A stretch of DNA of 64,000 nucleotides from Lepisosteus oculatus (taxonomy: Eukaryota; Chordata; Actinopteri; Semionotiformes; Lepisosteidae). Of the stretch, positions 9,394 through 19,020 are shown piece after piece. Below the pieces are notes generated by a model. That model saw only the letters and a program-made list of their open reading frames with translations. It ran no database searches and was not told where the DNA came from. A program made the translations under genes and the position numbers. Each line of letters starts with the position of its first letter. Position 1 is the first letter of the stretch. Location: assembly GCF_040954835.1 (NCBI RefSeq), contig NW_027168257.1, forward strand, positions 719,501 to 783,500. The letters are read 5' to 3'.

Positions 9394-10060
9394 CAGCACC
9401 CACCCACTGTGTCCCACAGCACCACAGCGCCGACACACCTTTGGTTGTCCCACATAAAAAACATAGCCATTGCAGGCGCCCAGCTGGATTGTAGAGGGCA
9501 GGTGCCTTAAGCCTCCATTTACATTGTCCGGTAGCAAGCGAACCTCGAATTTCCTTGCTCCTGTTTTTATACCGTCAACATCTCTAACCTCAGTTCCATG
9601 GTGGACGGTGCAGTACTGCTTAAGCCAGGTGTGAATGTCCTCCGTCTTTGCCATTTCCGAGAACATAACAACATGCACCGTTTTCCTCTCTCTCTGTGTC
9701 AGAGGCTGCAAGTTGATCTTCTCAAGGGCAGGAACTTTCCCTCTTTTTGCCTCAAACACATCCACACATTGTTCAAACAGAGAATAGGTAGCAAAAACAA
9801 CCTCAAATTCTTTCTGACCTGGGAGAGCGAAGATGAAATCCAAGTGCCGAGGTTCAAAGCCAAGTTCCTTCTGTAACACTTTTCTGCTGAACTGCATACG
9901 ATCCATGAAGAGGTCATCCAAAAGCTCAAAACGTACAGCATTCTTGCGGGATCCAAAGGTTGCCATCTCAAACTGCAAAACAAACACTGCTTCCACAAAA
10001 CAAGAAAACAATCCAACTACAGGCTGATCAAGGTATCTCCCCTGCCAGGTAAGCTGAGAG
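9394..10060 (-). mobile_element. Chimeric insertion: U1 snRNA 5' fragment joined to Tx1-clade LINE 5' region
   Basis: On the minus strand the insert reads: U1 snRNA nucleotides 4-32 (10053 down to 10025), then a short leader, then ORF1 of the LINE family of 1-3362 (start codon at 9966, MATFGSRKNAV) up to the first zinc knuckle near 9427, then about 30 nt of short filler. ORF1 residues such as EDIHTWLKQYCTVHHGTEV match the left-edge LINE closely. The insert is flanked by an 83-bp direct repeat of U5-unit sequence (9311-9393 and 10061-10143, 4 differences). A 3'-truncated LINE piece with a foreign snRNA at its 5' end suggests template switching from LINE RNA onto U1 snRNA. A U1-gene-targeting LINE is the other option. 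Confidence 0.8.
9427..9966 (-). pseudogene. Tx1-clade LINE ORF1, N-terminal part
   Basis: An uninterrupted frame from the start at 9966 through about 180 codons to the VCRRCGAVGH zinc knuckle, after which it runs into array sequence. The N-terminal region (FELLDDLFMDRMQFSRKVLQ) is missing from the left-edge copy, so the two together show most of the family's ORF1. ZCCHC3-like nucleic-acid-binding protein of the Tx1 group; not functional here because it lacks its second half and ORF2. Confidence 0.8.
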
Positions 10061-10156
10061 CCACTGGCTCGTTTGTAAGGCCAGGTGCATTGACAACCAC
10101 GACTGGCAGGGCAGAGGACTTGAAGGCGGCCTGGGCTCCTGCAGCTGTCCAGCCAC

Positions 10157-10275
10157 GCACTCTGGTTTCTCTTCATCTCGTACAAATCTTTTGCCTTTTA
10201 CTAAAGATTTCCATGGAGAGGAGCATGAATGAGTTCCATACAATTTTTGTGCTTCCCTGCCTTCGGGTGGGGCGC
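10157..10275 (+). ncRNA. RNU5: U5 snRNA, copy 11 (right edge, divergent)
   Basis: Loop 1 (GCCTTTTAC) and the Sm site AATTTTTG remain, but the stem has CCATGG for CCGTGG and CATACAATTT before the Sm site, and the flanks are also altered. Its own octamer and STAF-like site are missing because the unit starts only 96 bp upstream, after the U1-LINE insertion. Probably a pseudogene. Confidence 0.8.
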
Positions 10276-10347
10276 AGCTGGGCTGGTCAAAGAGAGAAAA
10301 CAAAACCGCTCACAATCGCTCTTACAATGCAGTAAGTAGCACAGGCT

Positions 10348-10363
10348 ACTTAGGGAGTAGGCT
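10348..10363. repeat. Target-site duplication of the RTE element, left copy
   Basis: ACTTAGGGAGTAGGCT, repeated exactly at 13482-13497 on the far side of the RTE element. The paralogous empty site near 41062 has this segment once. Confidence 0.85.
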
Positions 10364-13300
10364 CTTCTTCTTCTTCTTCTTCTTTTTCACAGCCTTAGTC
10401 CCAGACTGTCCTGGGGTCAGCTGCTTTGGTTGCTCTTCTCCATTTGTCTCTGTCGAGCACATCTTCCTCACTCACTTCACATACCTCCATATCTTTTCTC
10501 ACACAATCTATCCATCTCTTTCTAGGCCTGCCTCTTCCATTGTTACCTTCCACCTCAAATTCCATTACCCTCTTTGTTACTTCCTCAAAGTCCCTCCTCA
10601 TGATATGTCCATACCACCGTAACCTCGCCTCTCGCATCTTCTCAACCACATCCACCACCCTACATTGTCTACGGATTTCTTCATTTCTGATCTTATCCTT
10701 CATTGAAATCTGCAGAATCCATCTCAACATCCTCATTTCAGTTCTTCTCATCAAGTTCTCTTCCCTCTTTCCAACTGCCAAGCATTCAGCTCCATATAGT
10801 AGTACAGGTCTAATCACAGTCTTGTACATTTTGCACTTTAACTTTCTGGGAATTTTCCTGTCACAGATTATTCCAGTTATCTCTCTCCACTTGTTCCATC
10901 CAGCTTTCACTCTTTGTTTTACTGCCTCCAGTGTTTCTCCTCCCTTTACCAGTTTTGATCCAAGGTATTTAAAGTCATCAACTTGTTTCAGTTTTCCTCC
11001 ATTTGTCTCCTCAACATTGGTCATAGTATCTCCTCTTCTCTCCATTACCATTATTTCAGATTTTTGTGCATTCATTTTCAGTCCACCCTTTTCCAGACTC
11101 CTCTGCCATTTGAACACTTTCTCCCGTAGTTCTACTTCTGAGTCTGCCATCAGTGCCACATCATCAGCAAAGATGAGTTCCCAAGGCACTTCTGTTCTTA
11201 CCTCCTCTGTCAGTGTGTCAATAATGTTTATGAAAAGGAAAGAACTTAGTGCTGATCCTTGGTGTACTCCAACTGTGATTTCAAACTCTTTTGTCTCTCC
11301 CTGTTGTGTTATCATCTTCGTAGTTGCATCTCTATAGGTTGCTTGAACTAACTTCACCATGCTTTCTGGTACTCCTTTCTTCCTCAAGCACCAATACACC
11401 ACCTCTCTGGGCACACGGTCATATGCCTTCTCCAAGTCCAGAAAGGCCACATACAGCTTTTTCCCTTTCTCTAGTGTCTTCTCCTGTAACTGTCTCATCA
11501 CAAAAATGGCATCTGTTGTGCTTTTCCCCACTGAGAATCCAAATTGTGAGTTGTGGATCCTGATTATCTTCCTGAGTCTCTTGTCCAGAATTTTTTCCAG
11601 GATTTTCAATCCATGTTCCAGAAGTTTTATTCCTCTGTAGTTTTAACACTCCATTGGGTCTCCTTTCTCCTTGTAGATGGTAACCATACTGCTTTTTGTC
11701 CATTCTTCTGGAATTCTCTCTTCCTTTGCAATATTGTTTAGCAATCTCGTCAGCCACTGAATCCCCTCTTCATCGAGGTTCTTAAAGTGTTCTGCTGCTA
11801 TTCCTGATGGTCCAGTTGCTTTGCCCACTTTCATCTCTTTGATAGCTTCTGTCACTTCCTTTACTGAAATTTCTTGGATTGGTCCACACACTACGTCTGC
11901 CTCCACTAGGTTCTCCCTCTCATTTTCTACATTTAACAGATTTTTGAAGTACTCCAGCCATCTTTGCTTGATCTGTTCTTCTTTAATCAAGACTCTGCCT
12001 TCTCCATCCTTGAGTCCCGCCACCCGGATAATATCTTTTTTCTGTCTCGCTCTATGTTTAGCAATCTTGTAGATTTGGTCCTCTCCTTCCTTTGTTTCAA
12101 GTTTCTCATTCCATTCTTTCCAGGCTCTTTCCTTTGCTCTTGCTACACTTCTTTTTGCTACCTTCTTTAGTCTCTTATATTCTTGTAATTCTCCAGTGCC
12201 ATCTTTCAGTGCCTTGTATGCTTTTTTCTTTTCCTTCAGTGTTTCCTGAACTTCCATATCCCACCACCACTCTTCATTTTCCCTCGGTCTGCCTCCTCTT
12301 GTCTTTCCACAAACCCTGGTAGCAGCCTCTTCTAGGATGTGGCTCATCTCAGTCCACTCTTCTTCAACTGAAGGCTCCTCTGTTTCCTCTGTGTTGTTTT
12401 TCATTTCTTTCACCAGCCTGTTGAAATCTACTTTGTTTTCTCTCAGTTTCCACACTTTTGTTCGTGCTGGGTGTTTCCTCTGCCTTATTCTTCGCTCCTT
12501 CAATATTGTGATGTCCATCACCAGTAGCCTGTGTTGTCTGGTAACAGCCTCATAGGGCAGGACTTTAGCATCTTGGACTTTCGCTCTATCAATTCTTCTC
12601 ACTAATATGTAATCTATTTGGGTATCATGGCCTCCACTCCTGTATGTCACCTTTTGCTCATAATTCTTCGTGAACCCTGTGTTCACTGCAAACAATTCAA
12701 GAGCTTGGAGTGTCTCTAGTAGCCTTCCTCCTTCTTCATTTCTCTCTCCTAGCCCTCTCTGACCATGTTCATCTGGATAATCTGGGCATTTCTCTCCTAA
12801 ATGTGCATTGAAGTCTCCTCCAATTACCACCATTTCATTTCCTGGGATTCTGCTAATCACTTCTTCGAGATCTTCCAAAAAGCTCTCCTTTTCCTCCTGT
12901 GGTCTTCCTACCTGTGGTGCATATACAGAGATGATATTCCATAACCCACTCTCAAAAGCCACCTGTACATTGATAATCCTGTCTGAGTGTCTAACCACCC
13001 TCACTATCTTGTCTGCTAGGTCTTTGCACACTATCACACCCACTCCATTCATTTTGGTACTCTTTCCAGCATATAGAATCATGTATCCCTCTCCTAGGTG
13101 TCTTGAGCTGTTTCCTTTCCACTTGGTTACTTGCACACACAAGATCTCCACTTTTCTCCTTGCCATAGTTTCAACCAATTCTCTCCCTCTCCCTGTCATG
13201 GTGCCAACATTCCAACTCCCCACTCTCATTGACTTAACATTCCTTCCAGGCCCCTTCACCTTGTTTCTTTTCTGTAGCCCCCACTCTACAGTTTTCCCCA

Positions 13301-13481
13301 CAGTAGCATAATTTCCATTAGTACCCTGTTGGGACACAGCACTAATGGCGGACGTTGTTAACCCGGGCCCCGGCCGATCCGGTATGTGGTTTGTGTTCTT
13401 TGCAACCATGGTTTTGGCAAGATGGTTTTACGTCAGATGCCCTTCCTGACACAACCCTTTTAGTCGCCTCTTACGACAGGC
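10364..13481 (-). mobile_element. RTE-clade LINE (BovB-like), nearly complete
   Basis: 3118 bp, minus strand, flanked by 16-bp target duplications. The 3' end is a short (GAA)n tract (TTC repeats at 10365-10385 on the plus strand), typical of RTE elements, which lack poly(A). The 5' leader is about 70 nt before the ORF. The element is full-length or close to it, and its reading frame is open apart from one stop codon, so it inserted fairly recently. Confidence 0.9.
10395..13409 (-). pseudogene. RTE ORF: APE endonuclease-reverse transcriptase, one internal stop
   Basis: A frame of about 1004 codons. Residues 61-300 form the APE-type endonuclease (MRVGSWNVGTMTGRG at 61, GGDFNAHLGE, then RQHRLLVMDI in the place of the usual SDHR motif). 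The RT domain follows, with KVGKATGPSGIAAEH, NYRGIKLLEHGLKILEK, FLDLEKAYDRVPRE and the FADDVAL active site. The C-terminal WYGHIMRR and RGRPRKRWID motifs are standard for RTE and related 'craniofacial development protein 2-like' entries. A single in-frame TAA at 11643-11645, right after GDPMEC, splits it. It would nick target DNA and copy its own RNA, and its enzyme could also move SINEs. Confidence 0.9.
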
Positions 13482-13497
13482 ACTTAGGGAGTAGGCT
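13482..13497. repeat. Target-site duplication of the RTE element, right copy
   Basis: Exact repeat of 10348-10363 at the 5' boundary of the RTE element. Confidence 0.85.
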
Positions 13498-13516
13498 GAT
13501 GTGTTTAAAAACAACC

Positions 13517-13589
13517 AGCGCCAGGCAGGAGTCGAACCTCCAAACTCCTAATCCATAGTCAGACACATTATCCATTGCACCACTTGCCC
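13517..13589 (-). pseudogene. tRNA-Arg-like pseudogene (anticodon now ATG)
   Basis: 73 nt in the tRNA-Arg mould (GGGCAAGTGGTGCAATGGAT, T-arm AGGTTCGACTCCT). The anticodon loop is CTATGGA against CTACGGA in the sister gene at 40962, which turns ACG into ATG, apparently by CpG decay. Several stem pairs are lost. Likely dead. Confidence 0.75.
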
Positions 13590-14645
13590 TGGTGTGACAC
13601 TACAGGACTGTAACCCAGTGAGCTTAGCACTGCAACTAGTAAAATATTACCCCTGGTCCATTCTTTTCCAAAAGTGAGAAACACCTGTTTTCTACATTTT
13701 GTCTGTTTTAAAACCATATCTCTTTAAACCAAACCAAAAGTTTGTCTTTTGCACTGATATTCTGATTCATTTCGATTTCAAAGAAAAAAAAACATTACCT
13801 TCCAAAGCATCATAAAATTGTCCCTTCCTCCACACTCTACTTCTCTCTTGTAGTAGTACAGCAGACCTTTCCAGGTGAGCAGATCACAGAGTCCGAAATG
13901 AGCTTCCTCCATCAAGCAAAGTACCTGAACATGACTCTGTCATCATAAAAGCGCCCCTGTAATAAAGAAATTAAATCCGAAATCAAGAGGGCAGTTGCCT
14001 ACTGAAGTTCAAGAAGTCATAAATTTTAACCTAGCAACACATTAAAGGCTGCATCTATACAAGTACGATTCTAGAAATGCTCACCAGATTACGTTTTAAG
14101 AAAGAACTGCGCCTCAGGTTCCGCCGAGATCTTAACTCGGATGGCAGGATTCAGAGTCTGGAGTGTGGAATGATGGCGCACGGAGGGTCCACATACTGTG
14201 GATCTCTCAGTGATCTTCCGCGTGTTCAAACCGCCAGCGTGTGACTCCCCTGTCCCCGTGACCTCATTGCTCTGCTCTCGCCTCTGTGCAGCTGAGCCCG
14301 ACTCATGGTAAAGTGGAAAAAAATATGCCCTAAACGTGAGATTTACTCTGGAGTGAGGATAGTTGTTACCTTCTTATCGTTGAAACGGATGTATGTGATA
14401 TGGCGACTAGGTTCTTCTCCATTAGCAGGCTTAAGGTTAAAGAAAAAAACATTGCTGACTTCTTTTTTTTTTGCCAGCCTCGAGCGCTGATTAGCGAGGT
14501 TTGTATTTCATGTTTTGCAAGTTGCATCCATTTTAAGAAAAACAAGTCGCGTTAAAGACAGGAAATGAATACTTGCATTTAATTAAGTCTAGCGGTAGGC
14601 GGTTGTCTGTAAGGACCAGTTCAGTTCGAGAAGACAGAACGAAGA

Positions 14646-14720
14646 AGGCACCACTGGGATTCGGACCCAGCATCTCCTGTTTAAGGAGACAAGCACTTTA
14701 ACCAACTAAGCCACGGCGCC
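14646..14720 (-). tRNA. tRNA-Thr-like gene with CTT-type anticodon (8-nt loop)
   Basis: The body is that of vertebrate tRNA-Thr (GGCGCCGTGGCTTAGTTGG...CCCAGTGGTGCCT), but the anticodon arm is CTTGT-CTCCTTAA-ACAGG, with an extra C giving an 8-nt loop. The sister gene at 39717 has a 7-nt loop with CTT. The extra base makes function doubtful; the bodies are otherwise well conserved. Confidence 0.7.
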
Positions 14721-15099
14721 CTGGGAGTGTTGTCCTTTTGCAGCCACTTGGACACACCACTCAGACACATCTGCATTCGGTGTGTGCTCCGCCTGCTCGC
14801 TGAGCAAGTTGCCACCTTTACATACAATAGCAACATCGACACCAAGAGAAAGGATGACAAATGGCTTTTATCTGGAACTTTTCATGTCCAAGGAGCTCAA
14901 TGTGCTTTCTGTGTACAACAGGGCCACTGAACTCCACACTGGCCACTGAACCACAGCAGTGGCTTGCTGGCTTGACATCTCCCAAGGAAAATGTTGAAAT
15001 CGCATGTGGAACAGGAAAAGGACCCTCGAGTACGAGGGAAAAAAAAGAAAAAGATCATCTTTAGCGCGCCAACCCATGTCTGGACAGCCCAGTTTCGTC

Positions 15100-15181
15100 G
15101 ACGAGGTGGCCGAGTGGTTAAGGCGATGGACTGCTAATCCGTTGTGCTCTGCACGCATGGGTTCGAATCCCATTCTCGTCG
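15100..15181 (+). tRNA. tRNA-Ser (GCT)
   Basis: 82 nt with the long variable arm of class II tRNAs (TTGTGCTCTGCACGC), acceptor GACGAGG/TCTCGTC, anticodon loop CTGCTAA and T-arm GGTTCGAATCC. One anticodon-stem base differs from the usual vertebrate gene (CCGTT for CCATT), leaving a G-G mismatch. Otherwise it looks functional. A damaged sister copy is at 39267. Confidence 0.88.
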
Positions 15182-15571
15182 CTCTCTATGTCTGACACGT
15201 GTGCCCGTTCGACGTTGGCCCTCCTTTTGTTTGCTCCAGTACTAGAGCCGTGCATTTTCTAGCGGTGGCTGAACATGGTATAGTAGGCTAACGTCGGTAT
15301 CGAGCAGTGGCAGTAACAGTATTTACGTGCCGCTGCTGCCAAGTGGCTCTGGTTTGAGACTGCGTTTTCACTTACTTGCAGCACAAACGGAGAAAGCGAT
15401 TTTTGACAGTCTCTCGAGAGACTGCGCTAGGTGTTTAGGGATAGATCAAAGGGATAGACTTTGTCAGTTCCCCCTGGGATGATGGCCTCTCAAATAGTTT
15501 GTGATTCCTCTAGACGTTTATACAGTAGAAGCCTGCTTCGTGGCTTAAATCCAAGCTAAGGAAACGAGTTA

Positions 15572-15889
15572 GAGGTCTGATGCAGAACTGCGAATTCAAT
15601 GAAGGGGAACACTACAGTACATTGCACTGTATGTGTGAGGAAAGCTGCCCCCTTCTGTTCCTTGTCGACCGAACAGAGGACTGTAAAGGATACCGCCAAG
15701 AAACTTTAGGATGCTGGTTGGAATCCAGCTCCAAAGAGGCCCCTTTGGGTGTTATGTCATCAAAAAGTAAGAACAGAGAATCTCCCTTTGATCAAAAGCG
15801 CAACAGAACTGTTTTCCGTGGAGCAGGTTTCAGACCCGTAGACCTGTTTTATTTGTAGGGCAGGGCGCATTCCCAAACGCGAATCTCCT
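15572..15889. other. Unassigned spacer
   Basis: Non-repetitive within the window apart from its edges. Open frames here are short and match nothing I know. No RNA gene seen. Confidence 0.4.
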
Positions 15890-16767
15890 GTTTTAGAAAT
15901 GGTTTGGGGCGGCGTGAAGTGAAAATAAGAAGTGGGCTCCAGATGCACATGGAAGCAATCAAGTGTTTCATCCGAGCTGTTTCAAAGACTGCTCAACAGC
16001 TTTCCTTTCACAGAGGCCCAACGATTAATGATGGGGGTGCACCCTTCAATGTGCCTTACGACTCTAGGGAGTGATTGAGACGATTCGTAGCGTGTTTTCA
16101 TTTCCCTCTATTCCCCGTGTTGCAGTGGTAGGATGACGTAAATTCCTGCTTCAACACGTAACGGCATTATAATCACGTGCAGGAGCTGAGGGCTTTTGTT
16201 TTGTTTCGTTTTCCATGGCGTTCGTAAACGCACAAAACAAAGACAATTCCTCCGTCTAACACGAATGTAAATGCTTTTGAAAGTGCAGTGTGGTGCAGCT
16301 TGTAAAATCCTTGTCCACATTTTTGGTTTGTTGATGTTTTTTCTGTCTGCCAAAGTTGCATTTTGACATCAGGACGGGGAGACTTTATCATTTGAACGTG
16401 AAGCCAGCCTTAAACCCTCTGAGGCGTGTCTGTCTGCCGGCATGTATCTTGTGAAAGGTTTTTTTTTTTTAACGGAGAGCGACTTAAAAAAAGTTTCTGC
16501 AGCCACCTCGCACTCCGTGTTAGATTATAGGAGGAATGCGGCGGCGGCGAGCTCGCTGTAGTTGTGGCCGAGTAGTTAAGGCGATAGACTTGAAATCCAT
16601 TGGGGACTCCCCGCTCAGGTTCGAATCCTGCCGACTATGGCGTCTGCCGCACGTTGCCTTGTGCCTGTGCGGCAAAGGCGAAGTGCAGTTTCTCCTTTCC
16701 TGGTACTATAAAAATGCTACATCGCTTGGTCCTGCTTCCATGGAAAGCAGTTCTTCAGGTAATTCTA
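15890..16767 (+). repeat. tRNA-Ser unit, copy 1
   Basis: This segment matches the inverted stretch around 41800-42680, including the GGTGCACCC, ATTTTCTGTCTGCCAAAG and GGGGAGACTTTATCATT blocks, and more distantly the inverted stretch 24059-24600. It carries one tRNA-Ser gene near its right end. At 16767 it changes abruptly into the spacer that normally follows tRNA-Ile. Confidence 0.7.
16558..16639 (+). tRNA. tRNA-Ser (TGA)
   Basis: 82 nt, class II. Anticodon loop CTTGAAA, D-arm TGGCCGAGTAGTTAAGGC, T-arm AGGTTCGAATCCT; acceptor GTAGTTG/CGACTAT has wobble pairs. Changes from the vertebrate consensus are few (GATAGA for GATGGA, CCCGCTC for CCCGCGC). Plausibly active. Confidence 0.85.
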
Positions 16768-17046
16768 CTCTCTTACCAAAGCTGTTAGGTTCCTTTCCGT
16801 GGTGAGAGGGGTTGTCATGCAACGCTGCCACATAGTGCCGACAGACAAGTGTGTTGCGGGAGAAGAGAAAAGTGTTTGAAGATTTAAGAGTGTCTTAGGT
16901 GGAGCCAAAATCAAGTGTCACAAATGCAAGTGGGAGGATTTCCAATGTTTAATATGGTAAAAATAAGCGGAAGTTATCTGCCGGTCCGGCACAGTCTGCC
17001 ATGCTTTTGTCATATACTGTAAAGTGGTGTCGAACTGGGTGTCGAA

Positions 17047-17081
17047 CTGGAGCCTCACCATTTGCATATGTGAGGCTCCAG
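17047..17081. repeat. 12-bp stem hairpin with octamer in the loop
   Basis: CTGGAGCCTCAC and its exact inverse GTGAGGCTCCAG surround CATTTGCATAT, which contains the octamer ATTTGCAT. The same hairpin is at 29636-29670 and 46563-46597. Confidence 0.8.
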
Positions 17082-18023
17082 TTATATATCGAGTGTCACA
17101 TTAAATGACAAAAATGAAGAGAGTTAAAGCAGCTGGAGAGGTTTTCTTACAACTTTTGAGCTGACACAGTTTTGGAAAATGTTTCCTTCACGCTGCACTG
17201 TACAACATAGGCAGCCAAGAGTCCCCAAAACAAAACAGAATTGACAGATAGGAGAAAATTCCCATTCGTCCTGAAGTTCCCAAAATCCAGCACTGAGCGT
17301 AAACAAAGTGTCTAAGTAGCGTGGGAATGCTAACCCTAACCCTAGCTGGAGTTTGAGCAATCCAGCACTGAGCGTAAAAAGATGAGTCAAAGTAACGTCT
17401 AATCGGATTAGTTTCCTTAGAGCTGGTTCAGAGTTTGCTCAAGAGTTTACCTTTCACAGATGCGCAAAGAAGAATGTTGGGGGTGCAAGCTTCAAGGCGC
17501 CTTACAGCTGTAGGGTGTGATTCGAGACGATTCGTGGCGTGTGCTGGTTCCCATATACCGTATGCACCGGGGTGCAGTACTAGGATGACGTACAATACCG
17601 CTTGGGCACGTAACGGCGTTATATGCAGGGTTTTCGTTTGTTCGTTTTGTTTTGCTCTGCTTTGCTTTGTTTTGCTTTCCATCGCGTTGGTAAGAGCGTA
17701 AATAAAAAGGCGATTCCTGCGTCTACCACTAATGTAAGAGCTATTTCAAGTGCGACGTGGTGCGGCTTTTCAAATGCTTGTGGGCATTTCTCTGTTGTTG
17801 ATTCTTTTTTTGTGTAACAAAGTGGTATTTTCATGTCCGGACGGGGAGACTTTATCATTCCGACATGAAGCCACCCTTAAGTCCTCTGAGGCGTGTCTGT
17901 CTGCAAGGCTTGTATTTTGGAAATGTTTTTTTGAAACGGAGAACGACTTTGAAATAGGCTTTCGCCGGCGCCTCGCGATCCAGGTAAGATTGTAGCAAGA
18001 ACGCAGCGGCGGTGGGGCTTGCT

Positions 18024-18105
18024 GTAGTCGTGGCCGAGTAGTTAAGGCGATGGACTAGAAATCCATTGGGGTCTCCCCGCGCAGGTTCGAATCCTGCCGA
18101 CTACG
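18024..18105 (+). tRNA. tRNA-Ser (AGA)
   Basis: 82 nt, class II, anticodon loop CTAGAAA (reads UCU with inosine). Acceptor GTAGTCG/CGACTAC is fully paired; variable arm TGGGGTCTCCCCGCG; T-arm AGGTTCGAATCCT. Near-consensus vertebrate sequence and likely functional. First gene of the Ser-Gly-Ile order. Confidence 0.92.
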
Positions 18106-18318
18106 TTGTCTGCCTCCAGTCGGTGTGTTTCGGCGCAAGCAAAGAAGCGCGCCTCTTTGCTGTTCCTGGTGGTTTTAAAACGCCCAATCGCTTGTACCCA
18201 CTGCCTTGGAAATAAGTTCTTCAGCGTCCGCGAATGGCATTTTGCAGCTGGAAGCAGATGTCGACGCGTTTTCCACAGAGCACCAAAAAAGCGTCTTTTT
18301 TGAAGGTCCAGGCACTGA

Positions 18319-18389
18319 GCATTGGTGGTTCAGTGGTAGAATTCTCGCCTGCCATGTGGGAGGCTTGGGTTCGATTCCCGGCCAATGCA
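18319..18389 (+). tRNA. tRNA-Gly (GCC)
   Basis: 71 nt; acceptor GCATTGG/CCAATGC and the internal promoter boxes TGGTTCAGTGG and GGTTCGATTCC are intact, anticodon loop CTGCCAT. The anticodon stem has a G-to-T change on its 3' side (GTGGG). TTTT follows 6 nt after the end and can stop Pol III. Confidence 0.88.
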
Positions 18390-18946
18390 GTGGCTTTTGC
18401 AGGGAGCGGCTCCATCACTTGCATTCCCTTGCAACTCGCAACTGAAAACCCACTGAAGCTAAGCAGGTGTGAGCCAGGTCAGTACCCGGATGAGGGTGAG
18501 CTACAGGGAAAAACAAAGCTTCCAGCTGCAAGCGGTGTTAATGGTGCCGGCGGGGGGGCGCTCACCCTGAGGTCTGTGCCGGTCCCAATGCCCCAGTATA
18601 GTGACGGAGATGCTGTGTTGTAAAAGGGCGCTGTCTTTTGGTTGAGATGTAAAACCGAGGTCACAGCGCTCTGTGGTCATTCAAAATGACCACCAAAACC
18701 TTTGACAAAAGCTCTTGGTAATTGATGGTCTTCAATAATGCTTCTCCTTTAGGTACATTTTAAATCAGCTGAAAAATGCTGTGAAATGGGGGGGCACTTC
18801 AGGCCAGTGTAGGATTTGGGTTACAAGAACCATGAAACTGCACGAGAAAGCCCGTACACTGAATTACACGGCTTTCTATTCAAAGGAGGAAAAAAGAAAT
18901 TCCCTGAGTTCGATTTTTTGCAGCACAGAGAGGAGCACTGTCGTGA

Positions 18947-19020
18947 GGCCAGTTAGCTCAGTTGGTTAGAGCGTGATGCTAATAACACCAAGGTCACGGG
19001 TTTGAGCCCCGTACGGGCCA
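18947..19020 (+). tRNA. tRNA-Ile (AAT)
   Basis: 74 nt; GGCCAGTTAGCTCAGTTGG, anticodon loop CTAATAA, acceptor 3' strand ACGGGCC. The T-loop has TTTGAGC for TTCGAGC and the anticodon stem has GATG/CACC. A TTTT terminator starts 6 nt downstream. Probably functional or recently silenced. Confidence 0.85.

Larger units (their letters stand above)
4032..10322 (+). repeat. Tandem array of ~508-bp U5 snRNA gene repeats
   Basis: Eleven head-to-tail units of about 508 bp (one of 504 bp because of a 4-bp loss near 6200), then a partial unit ending at 9393, an insertion (9394-10060) and a final part-unit (10061-10322). Each complete unit contains, in order, a GGCGGGAAGTGTCCGG segment, an octamer-like CTTTGCAT, a STAF/ZNF143-like TTCCCAGAGTGCGTC, a GC-rich stretch with a PSE candidate, the U5 gene and a 3' box. 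Units are about 95-99% alike by eye. All U5 genes point right. The long open frames on both strands are by-products of the repeat. Confidence 0.92.
10323..15571 (-). repeat. Arg-Thr-Ser tRNA unit, copy 1 (carries an RTE insertion)
   Basis: With the RTE LINE (10364-13481) left out, this stretch matches the inverted segment 38884-41090 along its whole length: the TACAATGCAGTAAGTAGC end, tRNA-Arg-like, a 1-kb spacer, tRNA-Thr-like, tRNA-Ser-GCT, and the outer end at GAGTTAGAGGTC. The spacers 13590-14645, 14721-15099 and 15182-15571 hold no gene I can see. A perfect 18-bp palindrome lies at 15407-15424. Confidence 0.8.

Noticed and set aside
10426-11337. 303-codon plus-strand frame opposite the RTE ORF
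   Set aside because: Antisense shadow of the RT coding frame; low-complexity Ser/Leu composition.
17325-17345. Telomere-like CTAACCCTAACCCTAG word
   Set aside because: Only about two and a half repeats, present identically in each unit copy; too short to be a telomeric tract.
17124-17390. 88-codon frame conserved in four unit copies (17124, 19570, 29713, 46640, minus strand)
   Set aside because: The repeat units themselves are nearly identical at the DNA level, so the open frame is expected; no motif and no sign of preferential silent changes.
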